DNA of 7,645 bases from Clostridiales bacterium (GTDB lineage: Bacteria > Bacillota > Clostridia > Oscillospirales > Oscillospiraceae), in NCBI GenBank assembly GCA_003533405.1, contig DQDL01000064.1, positions 1 to 7,645 on the forward strand, written 5' to 3'. Position numbers and translations under genes: made by a program. Of this stretch, positions 1 to 6,441 are shown piece by piece; position 1 is the stretch's first letter; the number at the start of each line of letters is the position of its first letter. The notes under the pieces were generated by a model that was given only the letters and a program-made list of their open reading frames with translations, was not told the DNA's origin and searched no databases.

Positions 1-15
1 CAAAACTGCAAGGCA

Positions 16-122
16 TCTGTCAGTAGTGTTTTTCGAGGGATTTTCGGCTTTCTTTGGTGAAGGCGTGTCGTAACCCGGCAAGACAAAAAAGGCGAAAAGC
101 ACCGAAAGGGCACACTGACAGA
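16..122. repeat. Long imperfect inverted repeat, possible structured RNA
   Basis: The outer arms TCTGTCAGT (16-24) and ACTGACAGA (114-122) pair perfectly. After a one-base bulge, GTG (26-28) pairs with CAC (111-113). Further in, TTTCGG (42-47) can pair with CCGAAA (102-107), CTTTC (48-52) with GAAAG (94-99, allowing a bulge), and TGTC (66-69) with GACA (82-85). Together they would form one long, interrupted stem of about 107 nt. No convincing reading frame or Shine-Dalgarno site is visible. It could be a structured RNA, a small nonautonomous repeat or the end of a mobile element; the pairing does not favour either strand. I do not recognise the family. Confidence 0.4.
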
Positions 123-156
123 CGATAGGGTTCGGCTCTAAGTCAACTTAAACAAC

Positions 157-193
157 AAATTTCCGGCAATACTTTGTGTATTACCGGAAATTT
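157..193 (-). terminator. Hairpin terminator downstream of the CHAP gene, possibly bidirectional
   Basis: The arms AAATTTCCGG (157-166) and CCGGAAATTT (184-193) pair perfectly. A C/A mismatch follows, then AATAC (168-172) pairs with GTATT (178-182) around the loop TTTGT. The hairpin lies about 75 nt beyond the stop codon of the minus-strand CHAP gene. On the minus strand it is followed by a T-rich run (TTTGTTGTTTAAG); on the plus strand it is followed by TTTTTG. It could therefore also end a transcript entering from the left. Confidence 0.7.
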
Positions 194-268
194 TTGTGAA
201 GCACGGGCGGAAAAGAGCCGGTCAAAACCGATTTCTCCTTGTCTAAACCCGCCCAAAGGCGATTATGT

Positions 269-2386
269 TTATTTTTTTGCGATGATGCTGACTTCCGAGC
301 TTTGTGCGGAGTTTATGCCGGAGTTTGCGGTGCTGACGGCCTTGACCTTGTAATAATACTTGGTGTCTTTTACTGCGCCGCTGTTGATGTAGGTCAGATT
401 GACCGTGCTGTCCCAGTAGGCGAAATTCTCGCCGTCGGTCGAACGGTAGACATAGTATTTATCCGCACCGTCGATCGCTTTCCAGCTAAGCTTCGGCTTG
501 CCGCTCGTGGAGCTCGTGATGCTCACGGTGGGGGCGGCGAGACGGCACTGAATGCTCACAATGTCGCTGTAGTCGGAAATCACCGTCTTGTCCTTCCGTG
601 CGGTGACGGCCTTTACTTTATAGTAGCAGGTCGTGCCGATATCGGTCGAGGCGTTGGTGTAGCTTGTCTTGGTCGTGGTGTCGTAGTACTTGAAATTCAC
701 GCCGTCGGTCGAGCGGTAGATCCAGTACTTCGTCATGCTGCCCTGTGAGTTCCAATAGATCCTCGGCTTACCTGCGCAGGTCGTGATATTCACGATCGGG
801 GCGCTGGTCTCGGCACGCACGCTCACGGCGTTGCTGTAGTCAGACCGCACCTGGCTTGACGGGGACGGCTTGTATTTCGGTACGCCGTAGCCACGGATGA
901 ACCTGCCGTTTATCTCTATAGTCCTGCGGCCGACTGCGTCATCTTTGTTGTTGCCGTCGATGACCGTGACGGTCGATCCGACGATCTTCTCGACGATGCC
1001 GACATGCCCGGGGAAGCCGGTGTTGTCGCCGTAGCCGTTATCGTCCCAGTCGAAGAAGATGATATCGCCCGGGTTCGGTATTCTTGCATCGGACTCATCC
1101 CACGAGTCAAGCTGCTTAAACAGCCGCACCATCGAGCCGCAGCCGCACTCCTGCGGGATGATATCCGCCATGCCGGTCTTGATGGCGCAGGCCGACACGA
1201 ACGCTGCGCACCATGCCTCCGTGTAGCCGAGCTTGTAGCCTCTCGGCAGCGGCTTGCGGCCGTTATAGATGTCGATTATCTCCTTGTTGCTGCCGTCGGC
1301 TTCCTTGCAGCCGAGCCAAGCTCTTGCCTGCGCAACGAGCTTTGCCGCCGTTCTGTCCAAGGCATCGCCGGTTAGCGTGTCGAGCTCGGAATTATCCGCC
1401 TTGACACGGTAGTAATAGACCTTGCCTACCTCGTAGTCCGTGTTGGTGAAGCTCGTTTTGGTCGTGTAGCCCTGGTAGCTGTAGCTCTTGCCGTCAACCG
1501 AGCGGAAAACATAGTAGCCGTTTGCGCCGGCGACGGCGTCCCAAGTGATATACGGCCTGCCGCCCACGGTGGTGATGCTGACGGTGGGAGCGGCAAGCGC
1601 CGTGAGGATGCTCCTTGTGCTGCTGAAGCCGGAGACGACATTTGCCCCGTTCACCGCCTTGACACGGTAGTAGTAGGTCGTGCTGAACTGTGCGCCGGTG
1701 TTTATGTACTGCGTTTTGGTCGTCGTGTCCCAATACTTAAAATTCACGCCGTCGGTCGAGCGATAGACCCAATACTTCACTGCACCGTCAACTGCTTTCC
1801 ACGAAAGCTTGGGCTTGCCGTTTGAGCGAGTGATGCTCACGGTCGGGGCGGCGGGGCGGCACTGCATGCTTATCGCCTCGCTGTGGTCCGAGGCCTGATC
1901 CTTGCCCTCGACGAGCCTGACCGCTTTGACCTTGTACCAATAGGTCGTGCCGACAGTGGTGGCCATATTGGTGTAGCTCGTTTTGCTCGTTCGGTCGTAG
2001 TACTTAAAGCTGACGCCATCGGTCGAGCGGTAGACCCAGTATTTATACACGCCGTCGACTGCGTTCCAAGCGAGCTTGGGGTGGCCGGATGCGGTGGTTA
2101 TCCTGAGGACGGGCGGCTCAATGTAGCTTGCGTCCTCCAAGCCGCAGCGGGAGCACTTGCCGAGTATGTAGACATGTCCGAGTGCGGGCGTTTGGCGGGT
2201 CTCGGTCACGCCGCAGCTTTCGCATGTTCTCGTCTCAACGCCGGCCTCGGTGCAGTCGGCCTCGCTTATGACCGTCCACTCGCCGAAGCTGTGCTCGGTG
2301 CACTCGCTTTCCGCCGATGCGCTCACCGGCAGCAGCGACACGACCATCATAAGCGCAATTATCCCGCTTATTATTCTCTTTCTCAC
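269..2386 (-). CDS. Secreted CHAP-domain peptidoglycan hydrolase-like protein with FN3 modules
   Basis: Predicted secreted protein of 705 aa, probably an amidase or endopeptidase acting on peptidoglycan (inferred from the CHAP family). Residues 1-25 form a signal peptide: a basic start, a hydrophobic core and the cleavage site ASA/ES. A Cys/His module follows at about 29-90, with two CxxC pairs and ALGH. FN3 modules lie at about 92-177, 180-264, 266-332, 529-614 and 617-703, each with a YRSTDG-like strand and a YYYKVKAV-like strand. The CHAP domain (about 344-506) has Cys393 in EAWCAAFVSACA, the PGDIIFFDW strand, His461 in GHVGIVEKI and a third polar residue in VIDGNN. CHAP lies inside the third FN3, whose last strand resumes at about 513-527 (SDYSNAVSV). 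The GTG start is chosen because AAGGGA lies 9 nt upstream. An in-frame ATG at 2404 would add six residues but has no Shine-Dalgarno site and only about 12 nt of leader. No LPXTG or transmembrane anchor is visible, so attachment is unknown. Confidence 0.9.
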   Translation of the reverse strand: MRKRIISGIIALMMVVSLLPVSASAESECTEHSFGEWTVISEADCTEAGVETRTCESCGVTETRQTPALGHVYILGKCSRCGLEDASYIEPPVLRITTASGHPKLAWNAVDGVYKYWVYRSTDGVSFKYYDRTSKTSYTNMATTVGTTYWYKVKAVRLVEGKDQASDHSEAISMQCRPAAPTVSITRSNGKPKLSWKAVDGAVKYWVYRSTDGVNFKYWDTTTKTQYINTGAQFSTTYYYRVKAVNGANVVSGFSSTRSILTALAAPTVSITTVGGRPYITWDAVAGANGYYVFRSVDGKSYSYQGYTTKTSFTNTDYEVGKVYYYRVKADNSELDTLTGDALDRTAAKLVAQARAWLGCKEADGSNKEIIDIYNGRKPLPRGYKLGYTEAWCAAFVSACAIKTGMADIIPQECGCGSMVRLFKQLDSWDESDARIPNPGDIIFFDWDDNGYGDNTGFPGHVGIVEKIVGSTVTVIDGNNKDDAVGRRTIEINGRFIRGYGVPKYKPSPSSQVRSDYSNAVSVRAETSAPIVNITTCAGKPRIYWNSQGSMTKYWIYRSTDGVNFKYYDTTTKTSYTNASTDIGTTCYYKVKAVTARKDKTVISDYSDIVSIQCRLAAPTVSITSSTSGKPKLSWKAIDGADKYYVYRSTDGENFAYWDSTVNLTYINSGAVKDTKYYYKVKAVSTANSGINSAQSSEVSIIAKK

Positions 2387-2395
2387 GCTATAAAT

Positions 2396-2401
2396 TCCCT
2401 T
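2396..2401 (-). promoter_or_regulatory. Shine-Dalgarno site deciding the GTG start of the CHAP gene
   Basis: The minus strand reads AAGGGA, then 9 nt, then GTG. The basic residues RKR follow directly, as expected at a signal-peptide start. The upstream in-frame ATG overlaps this site and is preceded only by a run of A. Confidence 0.65.
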
Positions 2402-2422
2402 CATTTTTTATTCATGTCTTGC

Positions 2423-2451
2423 ATTATATCTTCAAATCGCCCGAAGCACAA
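2423..2451 (-). promoter_or_regulatory. Promoter of the CHAP gene
   Basis: The -10 box is a consensus TATAAT (2423-2428, minus strand). A 17 bp spacer separates it from a weak -35 box, TTGTGC (2446-2451). The predicted start near 2416 gives a leader of about 30 nt to the GTG codon. The weak -35 fits a promoter helped by an activator (inference). Confidence 0.65.
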
Positions 2452-2452
2452 C

Positions 2453-2479
2453 TGTCGATTTTGCAATTTTTCTGTCGAA
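2453..2479. promoter_or_regulatory. Two Spo0A-box-like sites upstream of the CHAP promoter
   Basis: TGTCGAA at 2473-2479 is an exact match to the 0A-box core (TGNCGAA; TTCGACA on the minus strand). TGTCGAT at 2453-2459 matches six of its seven bases. The copies have the same orientation and are 20 bp apart, about two helical turns. The nearer one abuts the weak -35 box. Established: Spo0A binds such boxes beside promoters in spore-forming Firmicutes. That it does so here is inference from short motifs. Confidence 0.35.
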
Positions 2480-2487
2480 AACGGGAA

Positions 2488-2589
2488 AATGCCCCCGTGC
2501 GGTCGGATATAAGCCACATATAGTAGACACTTGAAAACCCGAAAAAGTTTCAAGGCTGCGCTATGGGGTCATATCGGCACGGGGGCGTT
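2488..2589 (-). terminator. Long-loop terminator-like structure after the LRR gene
   Basis: The 13-nt arms at 2488-2500 (GCCCCCGTGC core) and 2577-2589 (GCACGGGGGC core) pair around a loop of 76 nt. The match is complete apart from one position, which is T·G on the plus strand and C/A on the minus strand. Inside the loop, CTTGAAA (2530-2536) pairs with TTTCAAG (2548-2554). On the minus strand the outer stem begins about 12 nt after the LRR stop codon and is followed by ATTTTCCCGTTTT. It probably ends LRR transcription before the CHAP promoter, though so large a loop is unusual for an intrinsic terminator. Confidence 0.5.
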
Positions 2590-2601
2590 TAGGTCAATTA
2601 T

Positions 2602-5526
2602 CTATTTTGTTGCTTTGATGCTTACGGCAGCGCTCTGTGCGGAGTTTGCGTTGGAGTTGGATGCGCAGACGGCCTTCACCTTGTAGTAGTACTTGGTGTT
2701 TTTCTTTGCGCCGGAGTTTACATAGGTGGTCTTGGTGGTGCTGTCAAAGTAGCTGAAGTTCTTGCCGTCGGTGCTGCGATAGATGTAGTATTTGTCCGCA
2801 CCCGTGACCGCTTTCCAAGTAAGCTTCGGCTTGCCGTTCGAGGTCGTGATGCTGACCGAGGGCTTTGCAAGCGAGGTCATCAGGCTCTTTGTGCTGCTGT
2901 TGGCAGAGGCGACATTGACGCCGTCAATGTACGCAACGGCCTTGACACGGTAGTAATACTTCGTGCCGGAGGCAGCGCCGGAGTTTGTGTAGCTGGTCTT
3001 GGTCGTGCTGTCAAAGTATTTGAAGTTCACACCATCAGTAGAACGATAGATCCAGTATTTCGTTGCGCCCGTCACAGCCTTCCAGCTCAGCTTCGGCTTG
3101 CCGTTAGAGCGGTTTATGCTCACGGTCGGAGCTGCGGGCTTGCACAGGATGCCCTTGGACACGCTGTAATCGGAGGCCAAATTCTTGCCGTCAGCCACGG
3201 CAACTGCCTTGACCTTGTAGTAATAGGTCGAGCCGATGGCGGTCGAGTTGTTGGTGTAGCTGGTCTTAGTCGTGCTGTCGTAGTAGCTGAAATTCTTGCC
3301 GTCGGTCGAGCGGTATATCCAATACTTCGCCGCACCGTCGACTGCGTTCCAATAGATCTTCGGCTTGCCCGCCGAGGTGGTTATCTTGAGCTCGGGAGCC
3401 CTGGGTGCAGGCTTGTAATTGGGGTCTGCCGCACCGCAGCGTGTGCACTTGCCGTTTGCGTAGCTGTGACCGAGGGCGTCGGTGTAGCTATCTACATAGC
3501 TGTCGCCACATGCGCAGGTGTGTGTAGTATAGCCCTTTGCCGTGCAGGTCGGTGCGGTCACAACCGCATTGTGATGATGTCCTGTTGCAGGGATTTCTTT
3601 ATAGGTCGTGTAGTTGCAGCGTGAGCAAGTGTCGTATGCCACCCAGCCCTTTTCGGTGCAAGTTGCTGCCTTTGCGGCGTGGTGCTTGAGGTCGTGCCCA
3701 AGTGCATTAACATCTCTTGTCTGCGCCGCATTGCAGCGGGTGCAGGTCCTGACCTCAGTTCCATTTGCGGTGCAGGTCGGTGCTTTGGTCTGAGTCCATG
3801 CACCGTAGCTGTGACCGAGGGCGTCGGTGTAGCTGTCAACATAGCTGTCGCCGCATGCGCAGGTGTGTGTAGTATAACCCTTCTCGGTGCAGGTGGGTGC
3901 AACAACCGTATCCGTATATTCATACACCACGTAGGTTGCGATGATGCTGTCAATGGAGAAGCCGTAGGCACCGTCACTGTCATCGGAAACAAGGCGAACC
4001 GTCAGCGTGTCTCCGTTGATATGTACGGTCTTATTTGCAAGCTCTTTTCCTGTGTATGTTGTTCCGTTGACATAGATATAGTCAATGTTCGTTTCTACTT
4101 CAGTTTCGTTTGAAAAGGTCACATCAAGGGAGTATGCACCGTCTGCCGTATAGGTATAGGTCTTATCCAGATTAGCCTCGTAATTGTGTGAAGACTCAGG
4201 ATAATCATTTGCAGGCATGGTTTCGGATGTCAGGTCGTGAATATAAATATTGAGCTGAGCTGTTACGTCTTTGCAAGTGACAGTTATGCTCTGCTTGCCG
4301 CTCTTGCTCATATCATACTCACCGAGTGTTATCTTCCCTGAGGCATAGTTATATTTTTCGATGCATCCGTCGGAACGCTCGATCGTTACGGAAATGCTGT
4401 TTTCTTCCAGTTCATCCCCGACAATATAGCTTGTCTTGCCATTACAAACAACCGATACTGCTTCTGCATCGCTGTACGGCTTCCATGTTATCTGACCGCC
4501 GTAGCCCTTCATCACTTCCGAAGTCCATGTGTCATTTCCGTATGGATAGTATGCTGAAGTTGTAACTCCATTGAAGGATTTGCTGCCAATAGCAGGAGCA
4601 TTTCCCAAAAATACAATTTCGCGAATTTTGGGAGAATAAAAAGAAGACTGTGTACTGAAAAGGTAATCGGGAACCTTTTTAACTTTCTCACCGAATGTTA
4701 CCTTGATTCCGCTTTCGGCTGTACCGGCCTCTAAAAACACATCGGAATTACGCGCTAAATCCCCCACAGCTTTGGCATTGTAGTTTATTTCCGTAAGCCC
4801 GGTACAGTTGTAGAATGCAAGGTCTCCGATGCTCGTTACATTGCTTCCTATAGATACATAAGAAATGTTAGGACGGCAACTATTGGAAGTATAAAACAAA
4901 TATGCAGGTATCTTCTCTACACTATCACCGAATGTTACCTTGATTCCGCTTCCGGATGTACCGGCATTATAAAACACATCACGCGCTAAATCCCCCACAG
5001 CTTTGGCATTGTAGTTTATCTCCGTAAGCCGGGTACAATCGCGGAAGGCATAGTCACCGATGCGCGTTACGCTATTGCCTATCGTCACGCTCGTCAGACC
5101 ATCACAATCGTAGAATGCATAGTTACCGATGCTCGTTACGCTGTCGGGGATCGTCACTTTCGTCAGACCATCACAATTTCTGAATGCATGGCCTCCGATG
5201 CTCGTTACACTGTCAGGTATCGTCACGCTCGTCAGGCTTCTGCAGTAGCAGTAATAGAAGGCATAATTGCCGATGTTTGTCACGCCGTCGGAGATTATCA
5301 CGCATTTTACAGAACTGCGGCTGCTGTACCACGGTGCGTTTGAATCATAACTATAGTCCCACATCTTGCCCGTGCCGCTTATGGTGAGCGTGCCGTCACC
5401 ATCCAGCGTCCATGTGAGGTTATCTCCGCACTTGCCGCTGGCAGTCGCATCCGCCATTGCCGAGACGGGCAGCAGACTTGCGAGCAGCAGGACGCACAGC
5501 AGGACGCTTATTATCTTCCTCTTCAT
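2602..5526 (-). CDS. Secreted BspA-type leucine-rich repeat protein with FN3 modules
   Basis: A 974 aa secreted, probably surface-acting protein. Residues 1-27 are a signal peptide (MKRK, hydrophobic core, cleavage near AMADA). Residues 30-60 contain LTWTLDGDGTLTISG, a segment usual just before BspA-like repeats. LRR_5-type repeats (VTIPDSVTSIGxxAF) span about 72-330. A segment resembling a Big_3 Ig-like domain lies at about 355-430 (YIVGDELEENSISV, SKSGKQSITV). A beta-rich, possibly CUB-like segment follows (about 445-540). Cys/His repeats with TCT, CxC or CxxC and LGH motifs occupy 541-700. Three FN3 modules (about 708-797, 799-886, 888-972) share KYWIYRSTDG-type strands with the CHAP protein. 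AAGGAGG six nt upstream fixes the ATG. Family knowledge suggests adhesion or binding of host or microbial ligands; the ligand is unknown. There is no LPXTG or C-terminal membrane anchor. The gene has its own promoter and is not obviously cotranscribed with its neighbours. Confidence 0.92.
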   Translation of the reverse strand: MKRKIISVLLCVLLLASLLPVSAMADATASGKCGDNLTWTLDGDGTLTISGTGKMWDYSYDSNAPWYSSRSSVKCVIISDGVTNIGNYAFYYCYCRSLTSVTIPDSVTSIGGHAFRNCDGLTKVTIPDSVTSIGNYAFYDCDGLTSVTIGNSVTRIGDYAFRDCTRLTEINYNAKAVGDLARDVFYNAGTSGSGIKVTFGDSVEKIPAYLFYTSNSCRPNISYVSIGSNVTSIGDLAFYNCTGLTEINYNAKAVGDLARNSDVFLEAGTAESGIKVTFGEKVKKVPDYLFSTQSSFYSPKIREIVFLGNAPAIGSKSFNGVTTSAYYPYGNDTWTSEVMKGYGGQITWKPYSDAEAVSVVCNGKTSYIVGDELEENSISVTIERSDGCIEKYNYASGKITLGEYDMSKSGKQSITVTCKDVTAQLNIYIHDLTSETMPANDYPESSHNYEANLDKTYTYTADGAYSLDVTFSNETEVETNIDYIYVNGTTYTGKELANKTVHINGDTLTVRLVSDDSDGAYGFSIDSIIATYVVYEYTDTVVAPTCTEKGYTTHTCACGDSYVDSYTDALGHSYGAWTQTKAPTCTANGTEVRTCTRCNAAQTRDVNALGHDLKHHAAKAATCTEKGWVAYDTCSRCNYTTYKEIPATGHHHNAVVTAPTCTAKGYTTHTCACGDSYVDSYTDALGHSYANGKCTRCGAADPNYKPAPRAPELKITTSAGKPKIYWNAVDGAAKYWIYRSTDGKNFSYYDSTTKTSYTNNSTAIGSTYYYKVKAVAVADGKNLASDYSVSKGILCKPAAPTVSINRSNGKPKLSWKAVTGATKYWIYRSTDGVNFKYFDSTTKTSYTNSGAASGTKYYYRVKAVAYIDGVNVASANSSTKSLMTSLAKPSVSITTSNGKPKLTWKAVTGADKYYIYRSTDGKNFSYFDSTTKTTYVNSGAKKNTKYYYKVKAVCASNSNANSAQSAAVSIKATK
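3460..3900 (-). repeat. Near-identical 96-nt direct repeats in the Cys/His module
   Basis: Copies at 3460-3555 and 3805-3900 differ by hand count at 8 of 96 positions. Both encode a unit with TCT..KG, YTTHTCACGDSYVDS and ALGHSY. Two more diverged units lie between them (TCTRCNA..., TCSRCNY...). The first and last units are much more alike than the middle ones, which points to recent duplication or gene conversion. Confidence 0.8.
4689..5030 (-). repeat. Duplicated LRR segment in the BspA-like gene
   Basis: The segment starting at 4689 recurs at 4926. The sub-segments 4750-4799 and 4981-5030 match at 49 of 50 positions. The two protein copies (about residues 167-211 and 244-290) both read LTEINYNAKAVGDLAR, then DVF, then GIKVTFG. 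They differ by a two-codon insertion (Asn-Ser) in the downstream copy. This is an in-frame expansion of the LRR array by duplication. Confidence 0.8.
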
Positions 5527-5553
5527 CGTTTTCCTCCTTATATTTATCTGCGA

Positions 5554-5579
5554 AAAATTGTTCTCTATAGAACAATTTT
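5554..5579. promoter_or_regulatory. Perfect 11-bp inverted repeat over the LRR-gene promoter (candidate operator)
   Basis: AAAATTGTTCT (5554-5564), a 4-bp centre and AGAACAATTTT (5569-5579) form a perfect palindrome. It covers the predicted -10 box and transcription start of the minus-strand LRR gene. One arm lies upstream of the predicted start, so the mRNA would not contain the full hairpin. A DNA-binding repressor site is therefore likelier than an RNA structure. I do not recognise the cognate regulator. Confidence 0.55.
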
Positions 5580-5604
5580 ACAACCGCCCGCCGCCGCCTG
5601 TCAA
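5575..5604 (-). promoter_or_regulatory. Promoter of the LRR gene
   Basis: The minus strand shows a consensus -35 box TTGACA (5599-5604), an 18-bp G/C-rich spacer and the -10 box TAAAAT (5575-5580). The predicted start near 5568 gives a leader of about 40 nt that ends in AAGGAGG. Confidence 0.65.
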
Positions 5605-5664
5605 TCAAAACCATATGTTAACTGTAACAAAAATAGCCTCCCATTTTTGGCTGGAATGACGAAA

Positions 5665-5695
5665 AACGCCCCTGTGCATATCGCACAGGGGCGTT
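5665..5695 (-). terminator. Terminator of the DUF1836 gene
   Basis: A perfect 13-bp stem, 5665-5677 with 5683-5695 (GCCCCTGTGC core), closes a 5-nt loop. On the minus strand it is followed by a T run (GTTTTTCG). It starts 12 nt after the DUF1836 stop codon. Confidence 0.85.
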
Positions 5696-5707
5696 GGGGG
5701 CATGTAT

Positions 5708-6313
5708 TCATCTGTCCAGCGAAATGTCGCCGCCGGTCTCGATGGTCTTGCCGTCAAGCAGCAGCATCTTCTCCGCAAAAAGCCTCGAAAACCCGCTTAT
5801 CACCGCCGCCGCCGTGATGAGATCCTCGGCGTTCTCGGTTGAAATGTCGGTCGTCTCCTCGTGGTCGAGGATGTCCGCCGCAGCAAGGCGCACCTGATTT
5901 GTAAAATACACCGCCGCACGGCTGTGCTGCTTTGCGTAGGAGTTGTATATCTCCCGCAGCTCGTCCTCACTGAGCCCCATGGGTATCATTGTCTGCAAAG
6001 TTGGAATACTAAGACAGTGCTTGAGCGAGCAGATCATGATAAGGTACGCAATGTGCGTGCGGTAATACTTCTTTTTTATCGGCTCGGGCATGATCTTCTT
6101 GCGGACATAGTTGTTCACCGTCGCAGCCGATATAAACTGCTCCTCCTTGAGCTCCGGCGGCAGGTAGTCCAGATAGCCCTTGAGCAGCGTCACTATCTGC
6201 TCCATGTAAAGCCCGATGTCCGGTATGTCCTCCCACATCGGCAGACGGTAGTTACTCAGATATTTCTCCCATCTGCGCAGCTTTGCAGCCACGAGAGCCT
6301 TGTCTAATGTCAT
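5708..6313 (-). CDS. DUF1836 domain protein, probable transcriptional regulator
   Basis: A 201 aa soluble protein matching the DUF1836 family. Visible motifs are LPMWEDIPDIGLYMEQI at about residues 24-40, TVNNYVRKKIMPEPIKKKYY at about 65-84 and the helical HIAYLIMICSLKHCLSI at about 87-103. The TVNNYVRKK segment followed by a basic KKKYY stretch resembles a MerR-like helix-turn-helix and wing. As I recall, Bacillus subtilis YkrK belongs to this family and represses a neighbouring gene. ATG at 6313 is chosen because AGGAG lies 8 nt upstream; an in-frame GTG at 6322 overlaps that site. The gene diverges from degV across 143 bp containing both promoters and a palindrome, which suggests it may control degV (inference). 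The C-terminal ~70 residues (helical, ending GGDISLDR) have no assigned role. Confidence 0.85.
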   Translation of the reverse strand: MTLDKALVAAKLRRWEKYLSNYRLPMWEDIPDIGLYMEQIVTLLKGYLDYLPPELKEEQFISAATVNNYVRKKIMPEPIKKKYYRTHIAYLIMICSLKHCLSIPTLQTMIPMGLSEDELREIYNSYAKQHSRAAVYFTNQVRLAAADILDHEETTDISTENAEDLITAAAVISGFSRLFAEKMLLLDGKTIETGGDISLDR

Positions 6314-6342
6314 CAAAACCACTCCTATTTCTTTCGCCTGCT

Positions 6343-6372
6343 ATTTTAGCACACAAATAATTCGGCAGTCAA
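6343..6372 (-). promoter_or_regulatory. Promoter of the DUF1836 gene
   Basis: The minus strand has -35 TTGACT (6367-6372), an 18-bp spacer and -10 TAAAAT (6343-6348). A TG one base upstream of the -10 makes it an extended -10 (TGCTAAAAT). Confidence 0.6.
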
Positions 6373-6394
6373 TGACAACTTTAACTTTTTAGGC

Positions 6395-6423
6395 TTGACA
6401 TAATCTTAATACCGTGATAATCT
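6395..6423 (+). promoter_or_regulatory. Promoter of degV
   Basis: A consensus -35 box TTGACA lies at 6395-6400. The -10 box is either TAATCT (6418-6423, 17-bp spacer, preceded by TG as an extended -10) or GATAAT (6416-6421, 15-bp spacer). Either choice places the transcription start near 6428-6430, inside the palindrome at 6419-6441. Confidence 0.55.
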
Positions 6424-6441
6424 AATCTGGCAGATTAGATT
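6419..6441. promoter_or_regulatory. Perfect 10-bp inverted repeat over the degV promoter (candidate operator)
   Basis: AATCTAATCT (6419-6428), GGC and AGATTAGATT (6432-6441) form a perfect palindrome. It overlaps the -10 box and predicted start of degV. The first arm lies mostly upstream of the start, so the site is more likely bound as DNA than folded as RNA. The half-site TAATCT also occurs at 6401-6406 within the promoter spacer. The divergent DUF1836 protein is the nearest candidate binder (inference). Confidence 0.6.

Noticed and set aside
3..26. Possible 3' end of a plus-strand gene entering from the left, stop codon at 24-26
   Set aside because: Only seven codons are visible, which is too short to support any call.
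239..748. Plus-strand open frame opposite the CHAP gene
   Set aside because: It lies antisense to a gene with clear signal peptide, CHAP and FN3 motifs, has no Shine-Dalgarno site or family motifs, and is explained by the biased codon use of the repeats.
1883..2512. Plus-strand open frame of about 209 codons
   Set aside because: It is antisense to the FN3 and signal-peptide coding region, runs through the CHAP promoter, and its low-complexity product matches nothing recognisable.
3460..3900. Spaced direct repeats considered as a CRISPR array
   Set aside because: The repeats are in-frame protein modules of about 96 nt with conserved Cys and His codons, not short repeats with unique spacers.
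3679..4113. Plus-strand open frame opposite the Cys/His repeats
   Set aside because: It is a shadow of the LRR gene, with no start signals and no domain.
269..5526. Search for LPXTG sorting signals or C-terminal membrane anchors in the two secreted proteins
   Set aside because: Both proteins end directly after an FN3 module with a short Lys-rich tail; no sorting motif or hydrophobic anchor is present.
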